DNA of 64,000 bases, from NCBI RefSeq assembly GCF_000478685.1, contig NZ_AMSD01000002.1, positions 62,001-126,000 on the forward strand. The letters are read 5' to 3'. This DNA comes from Candidatus Photodesmus katoptron Akat1. Its GTDB lineage: Bacteria; Pseudomonadota; Gammaproteobacteria; Enterobacterales; Vibrionaceae. The notes under the pieces are model-generated. The model made no database searches, was not told the DNA's origin, and saw only the letters and a program-made list of their open reading frames with translations. The position numbers and the translations under genes are program-made. Positions 34,762-44,871 of the stretch are shown here, in pieces (the stretch's first letter is position 1; the number at the start of each line of letters is the position of its first letter).

Positions 34762-35158
34762 TGTACAATCCTTGCTGTTAATTCTGCATTAGCTTTATAA
34801 CGATTTTTTGATTATTAGATAAGAATTTACATTTAGGTAAACTGCGCAAAACTATATAATATAATAAAAGTTATCCTTTTTTAATATTATTAGTTATTTT
34901 TAATATAGTAATACTATTATAAAATAACTAATGTTTTTAGTTCGACATAAATTAACATTACTTAATAATACTGCTGGACTTTTTTTTATCTTTAAGCTAG
35001 CTTCATTTTTATTCTCCTTAAACTTAAAATAGCAGTGATGAAATTTTATAATTATACGTAATCAGATTTTAGAACATATCAGTCAATTTATTTATATGCA
35101 GATTAATTTTAGTTATGAGTATTTTAATCTGGATCAACTAATTTCAGTTAAGGTAATT
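34762..35158. other. Intergenic region between mltD and aroC
   Basis: About 400 bp, extremely AT-rich, between the divergent mltD and aroC genes. Apart from the inverted repeat at 34889-34932 (separate entry) I see no gene remnant. The prmB gene that precedes aroC in most gammaproteobacteria is missing. In-frame codons upstream of the aroC start (35096-35158) look like untranslated leader. Confidence 0.5.
34889..34932. repeat. Large AT-only inverted repeat between mltD and aroC
   Basis: Two perfect 12-bp arms, ATTAGTTATTTT (34889-34900) and AAAATAACTAAT (34921-34932), enclose a 20-bp centre with a further palindrome (ATAGTAATACTAT). The whole can fold into one long hairpin. GTTTTT follows on the plus strand, as in an intrinsic terminator, but no plus-strand gene lies directly upstream. 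Confidence 0.6.
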
Positions 35159-36244
35159 ATGTCAGGGAATAGCATAGGCCAAAATTTTCGAGTGACAACG
35201 TTTGGAGAAAGTCATGGCATTGCACTAGGATGTATTGTTGACGGATGTCCACCTAAACTGGAAATTAAAGAATCAGACCTGCAGAAAGATTTAGACCGTC
35301 GTCGTCCAGGTGCTTCCTGTTATACAACAGAGCGTTCTGAGCTTGATGAAGTAAAAATCTTATCTGGTATTTTCAATGGAAAAACAACAGGTACTCCTAT
35401 TGGTTTATTAATTAAAAATTCTGATCAGTGTTCTGACGATTATTTAGAACTTAAAAATAAATTTAGAGCAGGTCATGCAGATTATACGTATTATCAAAAA
35501 TATGGTATTCGTGATTACCGAGGTGGTGGACGTTCTTCCGCTCGTGAAACAGCTATGCGTGTCGCTGCTGGTGCAATTGCTAAAAAATATTTAAAACAAG
35601 AATGTGGTATACAGATTCGTGCGTATTTATCTCAAATTGGTCATATTTCAATAGATAAGGTTGATTGGAACGAAATAGATAATAATATATTTTTCTGTCC
35701 TGATATCGATAAAGTTAATGCGTTTAAAAAATTAATTGATCAATTAAAAAAAGAAGGTGATTCTATTGGTGCTAAAGTAAATGTAGTTGCAACTAATGTA
35801 CCAGTTGGGTTAGGCGAACCAGTATTTGAACGGTTAGATGCAGATATTGCTCATGCCTTAATGAGTATTAATGCAGTAAAAGGTGTTGAAATAGGGGATG
35901 GTTTTAACGTTATTCAAAAAAAAGGTAGTGAGAATAGAGATTTATTGACACCTAATGGATTTTCTAGTAATCATGCTGGTGGAGTTTTAGGTGGAATTTC
36001 TACTGGTCAAGATATAATTGCTAAGATTGCGCTAAAGCCAACTTCAAGCATTTCTATCGTTGGAGAAACTATTACGATGGCAGGTAATTTGACTCAATTT
36101 ATTGCTAAGGGCCGTCATGATCCATGTGTTGGTATTCGTGCAGTTCCGGTTATAGAAGCTATGCTTGGAATTGTTTTGCTTGATCATTTGCTTCGTCATC
36201 GAGCACAGAACTTTAGAGAAATGAATGAAAAATCTAATTTTTAA
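35159..36244 (+). CDS. aroC: Chorismate synthase
   Basis: FMN-dependent last step of the shikimate pathway (EPSP to chorismate). I start at 35159 ([20 protein letters not shown]), matching E. coli [20 protein letters not shown] and preceded by AAGG; the longer frame from 35096 has no family support. Signature segments are [42 protein letters not shown] split over residues 120-145, and [17 protein letters not shown]. 361 residues, normal. Chorismate feeds the truncated TyrA (57.3 kb), folate and ubiquinone. Confidence 0.97.
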   Translation: MSGNSIGQNFRVTTFGESHGIALGCIVDGCPPKLEIKESDLQKDLDRRRPGASCYTTERSELDEVKILSGIFNGKTTGTPIGLLIKNSDQCSDDYLELKNKFRAGHADYTYYQKYGIRDYRGGGRSSARETAMRVAAGAIAKKYLKQECGIQIRAYLSQIGHISIDKVDWNEIDNNIFFCPDIDKVNAFKKLIDQLKKEGDSIGAKVNVVATNVPVGLGEPVFERLDADIAHALMSINAVKGVEIGDGFNVIQKKGSENRDLLTPNGFSSNHAGGVLGGISTGQDIIAKIALKPTSSISIVGETITMAGNLTQFIAKGRHDPCVGIRAVPVIEAMLGIVLLDHLLRHRAQNFREMNEKSNF

Positions 36245-36298
36245 ATGTGAAGAAGACCTTCATTAGAAATATTTCTATAGAAAGTTATTGGAATTTTT

Positions 36299-37111
36299 AT
36301 GGTGATTACCTTAAAAAGTAATAAACATATTCTTATTTTTGATTCAGGTGTCGGTGGTTTATCTATTTATAAGGAAATAAAATTTATTTTACCTAATCTT
36401 ACTTGTACTTATATTTTTGATAATGAAGCTTATCCTTATGGTGAATTAACACAGAATGTAGTAATCAAACGAGTTACTTCTTACGTTAGCAGTTTTATAA
36501 AAGCTTACCCTATTGATTTAGTTGTTATAGCTTGCAATACTGCAAGTACAGTAGTTCTTCCTGTATTAAGAGAAAAGTTATCGATTCCCTGTGTTGGTGT
36601 TGTACCAGCAATTAAGCCGGCATCTATTTTAACTAATAGAATAATTGGACTTATTGGTACATTGTCTACTGTTAATTGTCAATATACTAAGAATTTGGTT
36701 AACAATTTTGCAAAAAAAAACACTGTTAAAATGTTGGGTTCAACCAGATTAGTTAATGTAGTAGAAGAAAAAATTAGAGGTAAAAAGGTTAATATCAATG
36801 AATTAGCTGAAATATTGATGCCATTAATTGGGAATATTGATGTTCTTGTTCTTGGTTGTACGCATTTCTTATTAATTAAAGAAGAAATTCAACTTGTTTT
36901 TGGGGATAAAGTTATATTAGTAGATTCAGGAAAAGCTATTGCAAAAAGAGTAAGAGAACTGTTAGGTATATCAAAAGATTTAGAATTTAAAAAAGACAGG
37001 AAGGACTTAATTTACTGTAGCACACGTCCTTGGAAGCAAGATATACTGAACGATGTGCTACATGATATTGGGTTTTGCTCTGTTAGGATTCGTTTACTCC
37101 AATGTGTTTAG
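36299..37111 (+). CDS. murI: Glutamate racemase
   Basis: Makes D-glutamate for peptidoglycan. The two catalytic cysteines are in ACNTAST (Cys79) and LGCTHFLL (near residue 190); the N-terminal FDSGVGGLSIYKEI is the substrate loop. 270 residues, normal. Its last 29 bp overlap the 3' end of the RRM protein gene on the other strand, so the two genes share coding DNA. Confidence 0.96.
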   Translation: MVITLKSNKHILIFDSGVGGLSIYKEIKFILPNLTCTYIFDNEAYPYGELTQNVVIKRVTSYVSSFIKAYPIDLVVIACNTASTVVLPVLREKLSIPCVGVVPAIKPASILTNRIIGLIGTLSTVNCQYTKNLVNNFAKKNTVKMLGSTRLVNVVEEKIRGKKVNINELAEILMPLIGNIDVLVLGCTHFLLIKEEIQLVFGDKVILVDSGKAIAKRVRELLGISKDLEFKKDRKDLIYCSTRPWKQDILNDVLHDIGFCSVRIRLLQCV

Positions 37112-37508
37112 GATCGTTAGCAATACGCACTTTTAGGGTTCGTTGCATATAATCTATTCCATTAAGTGCATTGATCGTTTTTGTAGCATCATCAGAAGCA
37201 ATAACTATAAAACCGACTCCTTTTCTTTTTCCTGTACGTTTATCTTTCATTAAACGAACAGCAAATACTTCAGCATGTTTAGAAAAAAGTTCTTTTACAT
37301 TAACTTCATTTGCTTTATAGGGTAAATTTCCTACATAGAGTGTTATCGTTTCAGTATTGTTTTTGCTAGCAAATTTAAAAATACAAATAGAAGTGAAGAC
37401 ACCGATAATAAAAGAAATTGATGGTGGGATTGTTGTTAATTGTGAGAAAATAATTCCACCTAATATTGCTAAGGTGATAGTCATCAAGAAGAGTTTATAA
37501 GATTTCAT
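37083..37508 (-). CDS. Membrane-anchored RRM RNA-binding protein
   Basis: 141 residues from the ATG at 37508 (MKSYKLFLMTITLAILGG). Two hydrophobic segments (about 3-21 and 28-46) are followed by one RRM domain: RNP2 LYVGNLPY, RNP1-like KGVGFIVI, and FSKHAEVFAVRLMKDKRTG. This TM-plus-RRM layout is known in Vibrio next to murI. The start is an inference; the frame opens further to 37607 but that extension has no clear ribosome binding site. Targets unknown. Its stop lies inside murI on the opposite strand. Confidence 0.8.
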   Translation of the reverse strand: MKSYKLFLMTITLAILGGIIFSQLTTIPPSISFIIGVFTSICIFKFASKNNTETITLYVGNLPYKANEVNVKELFSKHAEVFAVRLMKDKRTGKRKGVGFIVIASDDATKTINALNGIDYMQRTLKVRIANDPKHIGVNES

Positions 37509-37807
37509 AATTGGAATACTACATTTTTTATAAATTATGGAAAAAAAGTTCGTTACAACGAACCGGACATAAGAAAGTCTACGTGGATACTTAATATTTT
37601 CCAACATATTGATGTGATATATTTCAAATGTTCAAATTTTATTTAATAAATTTAAAGTAAAATACATGTTATTTTTTAGCAATTTGTTTATTTCAGTCTA
37701 GATGCTATATAAAAAAATAGGTAATTATATATTACTTATCATGTTTAAAATATTTATTATTATATACTATTACTTACCTATTTTAATTTTCATAGAAGGA
37801 CAGTTTT

Positions 37808-38401
37808 ATGGATATGTTATCTACAGCAACTGTGCTTTTTCTAATCATGGATCCACTTGGTAATTTACCTATTGTTTTGTCTATGCTTAAGAATTTAGAC
37901 TCAGTTCGTAGACGAAAAGTATTAATTCGTGAATTATTAATTGCATTGTTTATATTAATAATATTCCTATTTTTAGGTGAGAGCATAATGACCTTTTTGC
38001 GCTTAGAACATGGAACATTAAGTATATCAGGTGGTATTATACTGTTTATTATAGCAATTAAGATGATATTTCCAGCAAGCAGTAATAATAGTGTAGTAAA
38101 GGATGAAGAGCCATTTATTGTTCCTATAGCGATTCCACTGATTGCTGGTCCTTCTGTTATTGCTGCGTTACTGTTGCTTTCCAGTCAGTATCCAGAAAGT
38201 TTACTAAGCTTGTTATGCGCGTTACTGATAGCTTGGATAGCAACTTTTTTAATTTTAATATTTCATGGTTTTTTTCACCATATTCTAGGAGAGAAAGGTT
38301 TAAAAGCCTTTGAAAAATTAATGGGATTAGTATTAGTAATGATTTCAATTCAGATGTTGATTAATGGAATTAAAAATTATGCAATTTTAGGTAGTAGCTA
38401 G
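37808..38401 (+). CDS. yhgN: MarC/YhgN-family integral membrane protein
   Basis: 197 residues with six predicted TM segments. It closely follows E. coli YhgN: LFLIMDPLGNLPIVLSML, RRRKVLIRELLIAL, LSISGGIILFIIAIKMIFP, EEPFIVPIAIPLIAGPSVIA, and GLVLVMISIQMLINGI. The family has no confirmed transport substrate (early links to antibiotic resistance were withdrawn). GAAGGA lies 8 bp before the ATG. It stands alone between the RRM gene and pdxH. Confidence 0.88.
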   Translation: MDMLSTATVLFLIMDPLGNLPIVLSMLKNLDSVRRRKVLIRELLIALFILIIFLFLGESIMTFLRLEHGTLSISGGIILFIIAIKMIFPASSNNSVVKDEEPFIVPIAIPLIAGPSVIAALLLLSSQYPESLLSLLCALLIAWIATFLILIFHGFFHHILGEKGLKAFEKLMGLVLVMISIQMLINGIKNYAILGSS

Positions 38402-38822
38402 AAATGATTTTTAATTTGACTCATAATCCATGCATTGTGTTAAGTAAAGTAAAGATAGGTCCTTTACGAGCTATTAGATATGAATAAGTGATACCTTTTC
38501 CTTTGAAATTTAATTTATTATACTCTATTTTAATTCGTGTTTTTTAACAAGAAATTTATTCTATATTTTATTGTAAATGAGGTACGATTTTAGATAAATA
38601 ATTATAGTTTTTAATATTCATCTTGTAGTAATAAGTCGTTATAAGTATTACAAAATAATTTTTCTTACTAATGTCAATAGCATTATTGATATTTTTTTGT
38701 TGCTAAGTTCAAATAATGTTATTGTGTTGACTAATTAATCATATATAGTATTTACGATTTTATTTAATTTTTAAGGAGATACAATTCCAAACCTTGAAAA
38801 ATATAGTGCACAAGGAATAGAA
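38402..38822. other. Intergenic region between yhgN and pdxH
   Basis: About 420 bp without an open frame that I can relate to a family. It holds the likely pdxH promoter: TTGACT at 38727-38732 with TATTTA at 38749-38754 (16 bp apart), and an AAGGAG at 38773 too far from the pdxH ATG (38823) to serve it. The length suggests a lost gene whose sequence has decayed beyond recognition. Confidence 0.4.
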
Positions 38823-39458
38823 ATGAAGTGTTTAAGTATTCGAAATGAATATGTTCGCAGTATTTTAAGACGAAGAGATTTAAATCCTGATCCTATTGAA
38901 CAATTTAAATTATGGTTGCAGCAATCTATTGATGAACAAGTAATTGATTCTACAACAATGACAATTGCAACAGTTGATAAAAATAATCAACCATTTCAAC
39001 GTATTGTATTACTAAAAGGTATTGATACGAATGGTTTCGTATTTTATACGAATTTTTCTAGCCGTAAAGCTAAGCAGATTGCATTGAATAAAAAAGTAAG
39101 TTTACTATTTTTTTGGGGCAAAATGGAACGCCAAGTACATATTACTGGTATAGCAAAAAAAATGAGTTTAAAAGAGAATATAAGATATTTTTATTCACGA
39201 CCAAAAGAAAACCAGATTGCTTCTCTTGTAAGTAAGCAAAGCAGTAAAATTACTTCTTATAGTATTTTAGAAAATGCTTTTCTAAAATTGAAAAAAAAAT
39301 TTGATCAGGAAAATATTCCAGCCCCAAAATTTTGGGGTGGATTTAGAATTAATCCAGAAACTATTGAGTTTTGGCAAGGAGGAAAGTACAGACTTCATGA
39401 CAGGTTCTTATTTTCAAGAAATAATAATCATTGGACTATTGATCGGTTAGCTCCTTAA
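38823..39458 (+). CDS. pdxH: Pyridoxamine/pyridoxine 5'-phosphate oxidase
   Basis: FMN enzyme that forms pyridoxal phosphate, completing the pathway that includes PdxA. 211 residues: MTIATVDKNNQPFQRIVLLKG, FYTNFSSRKAKQI, FFWGKMERQVHITG, FYSRPKENQIASLVSKQSS, FWGGFRINPETIEFWQGG, RLHDRFLF and WTIDRLAP, all family hallmarks. The length compares with 218 in E. coli. The start codon is preceded by ACAAGGAATAGAA. Confidence 0.96.
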   Translation: MKCLSIRNEYVRSILRRRDLNPDPIEQFKLWLQQSIDEQVIDSTTMTIATVDKNNQPFQRIVLLKGIDTNGFVFYTNFSSRKAKQIALNKKVSLLFFWGKMERQVHITGIAKKMSLKENIRYFYSRPKENQIASLVSKQSSKITSYSILENAFLKLKKKFDQENIPAPKFWGGFRINPETIEFWQGGKYRLHDRFLFSRNNNHWTIDRLAP

Positions 39459-39573
39459 GTTTTCTTTTACTTTATCCTATGCTAATTCCTATTTCTATCT
39501 TAGAGTAAATATATTTTTGCTTTATTTTTCAGATTAAAATTCTATAATTACAATTTAGTTAAATTAAAATAAT

Positions 39574-40500
39574 ATGAGGAAAATAAATTATTTTAGTCTT
39601 TTTTTGAAGGGTGTACTTATCGGTGCAGCTGATATTATTCCTGGAGTTTCTGGAGGTAGTATTGCTTTAATTGTCGGTGTTTATGATACTTTTCTTAAAA
39701 ATATTAGATCTATCAGTTTGTGTCTTTTTTCGGCTTGTAAAAATGATGGTTTTCCTCCTTCCTGTCAGGATATTAATGTTTCTTTTCTAGTTGTTTTATT
39801 TTCCGGGATACTAACAGGTATTCTTATATTAGCGAGGTTAGTTAATTGGCTTGTACTCACTTACTCAATATTAATTTGGTCATTTTTCTTTGGACTGATT
39901 TTAGCATCAGTCTTTGTTTTGATTAATGAAATAGAACATCTTAGCGACTTCTTTCATCCTTTATTCCTAATGTTTGGTAGTGCTGTTTCATATAGCATTA
40001 CAGTATTTAAGCCAATTGAACTTTACTTTAATAACCTTATTTTATTTTTTACTGGTTTGATCTCGGTGTGTGCAATGATTTTACCAGGTATTTCCGGAGG
40101 GTTAATTTTACTTCTAATTGGGATGTATTTTCCTATTCTTGAAGCTGTTCAGTTGTTTCAATTTGATGTATTAATGATTTTTTTTTCTGGTTGTGTAGTT
40201 GGACTTCTTTCTTTTTCTCATTTAATTTACTTTTTATTAAAACGATTTAGGGATTATACATTAATATTTTTAGCAGGTTTAATGTTTGGTACATTACCTA
40301 AATTATGGCCTTGGAAAAAAACTACTTCTTGGTATACTAACTATAAGGGTGACCAGGTTCCATTGTCTCAGAATAATCTCTCTCCATTTAAGTTTGAATC
40401 CTTATTTTCTGAGTCATCTCAACTTTTTTATGCTGTGATCTTTATGTTTTTAGCTATTTTTTTCGTTTTAGGATTAAAAAAACTTTCATCTCAAGAATAG
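39574..40500 (+). CDS. DUF368 membrane protein, likely undecaprenyl-phosphate translocase (PopT type)
   Basis: 308 residues, eight or more TM segments. Two internal repeats carry the DUF368 signature: GAADIIPGVSGGSIALIVGVYD near the N-terminus and AMILPGISGGLILLLIGMY in the middle. A DUF368 protein of V. cholerae (VCA0040) was reported to recycle C55-P across the inner membrane for cell-wall and surface-polymer synthesis; I infer the same role. That matches the many envelope genes retained here. It converges on lysS, with an AT hairpin in between. Confidence 0.85.
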   Translation: MRKINYFSLFLKGVLIGAADIIPGVSGGSIALIVGVYDTFLKNIRSISLCLFSACKNDGFPPSCQDINVSFLVVLFSGILTGILILARLVNWLVLTYSILIWSFFFGLILASVFVLINEIEHLSDFFHPLFLMFGSAVSYSITVFKPIELYFNNLILFFTGLISVCAMILPGISGGLILLLIGMYFPILEAVQLFQFDVLMIFFSGCVVGLLSFSHLIYFLLKRFRDYTLIFLAGLMFGTLPKLWPWKKTTSWYTNYKGDQVPLSQNNLSPFKFESLFSESSQLFYAVIFMFLAIFFVLGLKKLSSQE

Positions 40501-40633
40501 TTGACCTATCTTTATATTTTTTTTGAAGTGATTTTTAAACATTAGCTCTGGATACATTTATAGCTTTGATCTTTATGCAATAAAAAACAACGATAGTTGA
40601 TTAAAAAAGATGATTTATGAATTTAAGTATCCT

Positions 40634-40660
40634 AATATGCATGTTTTTTCGATGCATATT
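40634..40660. terminator. Possible bidirectional terminator hairpin
   Basis: AATATGCAT (40634-40642) and ATGCATATT (40652-40660) form a perfect 9-bp stem with a 9-nt loop between the convergent DUF368 gene and lysS. There is no long T-run after it on either strand, and the stem is AT-rich, so the terminator role is uncertain. Confidence 0.35.
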
Positions 40661-40709
40661 TATCATTCTAATTATTAATTAGCTTCATTTATTTATTGAA
40701 CTAATCTAG

Positions 40710-42224
40710 TTATTTTCGCATTGCTGGAAATAAAATCACATCTTTAATATTGTGAGTATCAGAAAATAACATAACTAAGCGATCAATACCTATTCCCTGA
40801 CCTGCTGTAGGGGGTAGACCGTATTCTAATGCAGTAATATAATCAGCATCATAATACATTGCTTCATCATCACCCGCATTTTTTGCATAAACTTGAGACT
40901 TAAATCGAGCATTTTGATCTTCTGAATCATTTAATTCTGAGAAACCATTTGCAATCTCATGACCAGCAACAAAAAATTCAAATCGATCAGAAAAAAATGG
41001 ATTTTTATCATTATGACGAGCAAGAGGAGAAATATCTGCTGGATAGTCAGTAATGAATGTTGGTTGAATAAGGTAAGGTTCTACTGTTTCAGTGAATATC
41101 TTTTCAATCAATTGACCGCAAGTAAAAAACCGTTCAATAGTAATATCTATGGATTTTGCTATTCTAAGCATTAGGTTATGATTTTGAAGATCCTTTTCTT
41201 TTAAACTTTGAATCTGAGCATGATTTATATTATAGCGCCTAATAGATTCAAACATACTCATACGGACATAAGGACCAGAAAATTCTATTTTTATATTTCC
41301 ATAGCTTATTGAGGTTGAACCCAGGACTTCAAGTGAAATAGAGCTTAACATATTTTCAGTAAAGTTCATGAGTTCATTATAATCAGAATATGCTTGATAG
41401 AACTCTATCGTTGTAAATTCTGGATTATGATGTGGAGATAACCCTTCATTACGGAAATTTCTATTTATTTCAAATACTCGTTCAAACCCTCCAATAACTA
41501 ATTGTTTTAGATATAATTCGGGTGCAATGCGTAGATATAAGTCACTATTTAAAGCATTGTGATGCGTAACGAATGGACGTGCTGTAGCACCACCAGGAAT
41601 TGTATGCATCATTGGAGTTTCAACTTCTATATAGTTATTAGATATCATAAAGCTACGAATAGCAGCTATCAATTTAGAACGGATGATGAATACTTCACGA
41701 GATTTTTTGTTAACAATCAGATCAATATAACGATGACGGTAACGAATTTCTTGATCAGATAAACCATGGAATTTTTCTGGTAATGGATGAAGTGCTTTAG
41801 TTAATAATTCATACGTCTTGGTTTTGATATATAAATCGCCTTTTTTAGATTTATCTAGAATGCCTTTAATACCAATAATATCTCCTATATCCAATTGTTT
41901 ATATCGATTTTTTAACTCTGTTTGAAGAGATTTATTTAAATATATTTGGATACATCCCGATATTTCTTGAATGACTAAAAAAGGTCCGCGTTTTGCTATA
42001 ATACGACCAGCAACAGATACTGAATACTTAAGTTCCTTTAACTCCTCTTTAGTATGATTAGAGAATTGAACTTGAAGATCATTAGCGAAATTATCACGAC
42101 GAAAACTATTTGGATATCCATTAGAATCACAATTCTTTCGTATATGTTGTAGTTTCTTACGTCGTTCTTTAGTTAATGTACTTTCTTCTTTGGTATGCTG
42201 CTTATGTTGAATCGAATCTATCAT
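40710..42224 (-). CDS. lysS: Lysyl-tRNA synthetase (class II)
   Basis: Charges tRNA-Lys. An N-terminal OB fold ([21 protein letters not shown]) precedes the class II catalytic core: motif 2 region [25 protein letters not shown] and motif 3 [19 protein letters not shown]. The text [23 protein letters not shown] splits as in Vibrio LysS, to which it is very close. I start at 42224 (MIDSIQHKQ), 504 residues; an ATG 15 bp upstream is possible. It follows prfB in the usual prfB-lysS order. Confidence 0.97.
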   Translation of the reverse strand: MIDSIQHKQHTKEESTLTKERRKKLQHIRKNCDSNGYPNSFRRDNFANDLQVQFSNHTKEELKELKYSVSVAGRIIAKRGPFLVIQEISGCIQIYLNKSLQTELKNRYKQLDIGDIIGIKGILDKSKKGDLYIKTKTYELLTKALHPLPEKFHGLSDQEIRYRHRYIDLIVNKKSREVFIIRSKLIAAIRSFMISNNYIEVETPMMHTIPGGATARPFVTHHNALNSDLYLRIAPELYLKQLVIGGFERVFEINRNFRNEGLSPHHNPEFTTIEFYQAYSDYNELMNFTENMLSSISLEVLGSTSISYGNIKIEFSGPYVRMSMFESIRRYNINHAQIQSLKEKDLQNHNLMLRIAKSIDITIERFFTCGQLIEKIFTETVEPYLIQPTFITDYPADISPLARHNDKNPFFSDRFEFFVAGHEIANGFSELNDSEDQNARFKSQVYAKNAGDDEAMYYDADYITALEYGLPPTAGQGIGIDRLVMLFSDTHNIKDVILFPAMRK

Positions 42225-42255
42225 AATATTTATGTACATCTCATAGTAATAATAC

Positions 42256-43353
42256 TTACAATCCAGCTTTCAGGCTTGTTTCAATGAATTTATCTAAATC
42301 ACCATTAAGAATAGCTTGTGTATTACGGCATTCTAAACCTGTACGAAGATCCTTGATTCGTGAATTATCTAGTATATAAGAACGAATCTGATTTCCCCAT
42401 CCAATATTTGATTTGATTTCTTCATCAGCTTGCTTTTTAGCATTTTGCTTTTGTTTTTCTAGTTTAAATAGTTTAGAACGTAATTGTTTTATCGCTTGAT
42501 CTTTGTTTTTATGTTGGGAACGCTCATTTTGACATTGTACCACTATGTTTGTTGGTAGATGAGTAATTCGAACAGCAGATTCTGTGGTATTTACATGTTG
42601 TCCTCCTGCTCCTGATGCTCGATAGACATCGATTCGTAGATCAGACAGTTTAAGATTAACTTCAATATTGTTGTCAATATCTGGATAAACAAAAGCAGAT
42701 GCAAAGGAAGTATGACGTCGGTGATTTGCATCAAATGGTGATTTCCTCACCAGTCGATGGATACCAGTTTCAGTTCGGAGCCAGCCATAAGCGTATTCAC
42801 CAAAAATGCGAAGAGTAGCACTTTTTAGTCCAGTGATTTCCCCTTCAGATGCCTCTATTATTTCTATTTTAAAACCTTTTGTTTCTGCCCAGCGTGAATA
42901 CATCCTAAGTATCATCGAAGCCCAATCTTGTGCCTCTGTTCCACCAGAACCTGATTGTATATCCATGTAACAGTTTAAAGAATCATACTCAAGAGAAAAC
43001 ATTCGACGAAATTCTAGTTTTTTTAATTGAATATTAAGTTGATCAAGTTCAAATGTAATTTCCTCTAATATTTCTTGATCTTGTTCATCAATAGATAATT
43101 GAAATAAAGTGAAAAGGTCCTGAATATTTTGATCAAGTGATTCAATTGTTGTAACTACTATTTCTAATGAAGAACGCTTTTTAGCTAAAATTTTTGAATA
43201 ATCAGATTTTTGCCAAACATTAAGACACTGAAGTTCTTTATTAATCTCTTTTAAATTTCTTTTTTAGTTTCATAGTCAAAGATACCTCCTCATAATATTA
43301 GTTCGTTCAGAGAGATTTTGAAGACGATTTTTAATTTGATTAATTAGAACCAT
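42256..43353 (-). CDS. prfB: Peptide chain release factor 2: programmed frameshift plus an extra one-base frameshift
   Basis: Terminates translation at UGA and UAA. Codons 1-25 ([12 protein letters not shown] to MRRYL) run from 43353 to an in-frame TGA at 43276-43278, the classical autoregulatory +1 frameshift site. After the shift the frame reads DYETKKEI and hits TAA, because the A6 at 43260-43265 is one base short. With A7 it reads [19 protein letters not shown] and stays open through [24 protein letters not shown] (SPF anticodon-like motif) and [11 protein letters not shown] (GGQ) to the stop, 365 residues as in E. coli. Internal initiation at 43002 alone would omit the N-terminal domain. 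RF2 is normally essential. Confidence 0.93.
43274..43290 (-). promoter_or_regulatory. Programmed +1 frameshift signal of prfB
   Basis: On the minus strand the sequence is AGGAGG-TAT-CTT-TGA-C: an internal Shine-Dalgarno (43285-43290) three bases before the slippery CUU UGA C. This is the conserved RF2 autoregulation site; when RF2 is scarce the ribosome shifts +1 at the UGA and makes the protein. Confidence 0.92.
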
Positions 43354-43413
43354 AATTCCTCAGTGGTATGAAATTTAAATGAATAGCAAAATAACTATAA
43401 ATAAAAAATCAAT

Positions 43414-44736
43414 CTATTTTGTAATACTTTTCAGACTTCGTTTACTTTTGATATAGAATTCAATTAGAAACATGCTAATTATTGTTATTGTTGTTGGTAA
43501 TAACCAGGTCATTCCAACTTCGAAAAAAGGAAATGATTTAAATATTTCAATGTCAAAACCAGCTATTTTTATTGAATCAACAATGGAAAATATAAGTGCA
43601 ACGAAGGTAACTACACGGTAAACTATTTTAGGATGTAGTAATTTCTTACGTAAAAATGCAAGAGTAACAAGAGCGATTAGTACTGGATACAGTGTGAAAA
43701 GAACAGGGGTTGATAATGTAATTAAATTAGAAAGGCCTATGTTAGCTACCACTGAACAAGCAATGCCGTTAATAATGACCCATTTTTTATATGAAATGGA
43801 GGTTAGTGAACTAAAGTAATCAGAACAGGATGAAACCAAACCAATAGCGGTAGTTAAGCAGGCTAGAAATACAACTAATGAAAGTGCTATTTGCCCATAA
43901 GAGCCAAATAACGCTTTAACATATAAGGATAATATTACAGCACCATTATCAGGATTAGATATTAAATATGAACTAGTAGAACCTAAATAAAATAGTGATA
44001 CATAGACAAATGTAAGACCAAAAGCAGCAATTAATGCTGAAATGATTAAATACTTAGCTAATGAATTAGGTTGATTGATTCCTTTATTACGTAAAGCATC
44101 AACAAGTAGTACTCCAAACATTAAAGCAGCAAATGTATCCATGGTATTATAACCCTCTAGGAAGCCTTTTTGCAGAGCATGTGTTAAATATTCACCTTGT
44201 GCAGGGATGATTTCACCTTGAGGATTTAGCATTACTGCTATTGCTAGTATAATTAAACTTATCAAAAGTATAGGCGTTAGTAGATTGCCAATAATATTAA
44301 TTAAATTTCCTCTAGACCAAGCAAATAGTGTAGTAATTGCAAAAAAGATAAAGGAAAATAGAGCTAAGTTTAACTCATCTTGTGTATTAGTTAAAAAAGG
44401 CTTAACAAGCATTTCATAAGCTACAAGACCAGTTCGAGGAGCTGCAACAGCAGGTCCAATAATAACAAACATTGAAACAGAAATGATTAGCGCCACACAT
44501 TTTGGAAGATCTTGAGAAACATCTTTCCAGGAACCACCTCTTATTGCGAGAGCAATAAGAGTTATAATAGGTAGTCCAACAGCTGTTATTAAAAATCCAA
44601 AGGTAGATAAAAGTACTTTATCACCAGACAGATGACCAGATAATGGAGGAAATATAATATTTCCAGCTCCCAGGAAAAATGCGAATAACATAAATCCTAG
44701 TGAAACAATATCTGTCAGTTTCAAAGTTTGTTTCAC
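43414..44736 (-). CDS. brnQ: Branched-chain amino acid:cation symporter (LIVCS family)
   Basis: 440 residues, about 12 TM segments. LGFMLFAFFLGAGNIIFPPLSG at the N-terminus is the BrnQ signature, followed by GLVAYEMLVKPF, EGYNTMDTFAALMFGVL and LVSSCSDYF. It imports leucine, isoleucine and valine with sodium or protons. In a reduced genome an uptake system for branched-chain amino acids fits dependence on the host, but I cannot see the biosynthetic genes from here. It lies upstream of prfB where recJ sits in E. coli. Confidence 0.92.
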   Translation of the reverse strand: MKQTLKLTDIVSLGFMLFAFFLGAGNIIFPPLSGHLSGDKVLLSTFGFLITAVGLPIITLIALAIRGGSWKDVSQDLPKCVALIISVSMFVIIGPAVAAPRTGLVAYEMLVKPFLTNTQDELNLALFSFIFFAITTLFAWSRGNLINIIGNLLTPILLISLIILAIAVMLNPQGEIIPAQGEYLTHALQKGFLEGYNTMDTFAALMFGVLLVDALRNKGINQPNSLAKYLIISALIAAFGLTFVYVSLFYLGSTSSYLISNPDNGAVILSLYVKALFGSYGQIALSLVVFLACLTTAIGLVSSCSDYFSSLTSISYKKWVIINGIACSVVANIGLSNLITLSTPVLFTLYPVLIALVTLAFLRKKLLHPKIVYRVVTFVALIFSIVDSIKIAGFDIEIFKSFPFFEVGMTWLLPTTITIISMFLIEFYIKSKRSLKSITK

Positions 44737-44871
44737 AGCTAATCCTTATAATTTATAAATTCTATTTAATTAAATAAGCCCAAAAATAAGCGTATATTTT
44801 GTATACCGGATGATAATGAATCAATCCTTTTAATTTATCTGAAAAAAGTAAAATAACATATTTTTTAAATA

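Noticed and set aside
43276-43278. In-frame TGA early in prfB as a sign of a pseudogene
   Set aside because: It is the conserved programmed frameshift site with the upstream AGGAGG and CTT TGA C. The real problem in prfB is the separate A6 run downstream.
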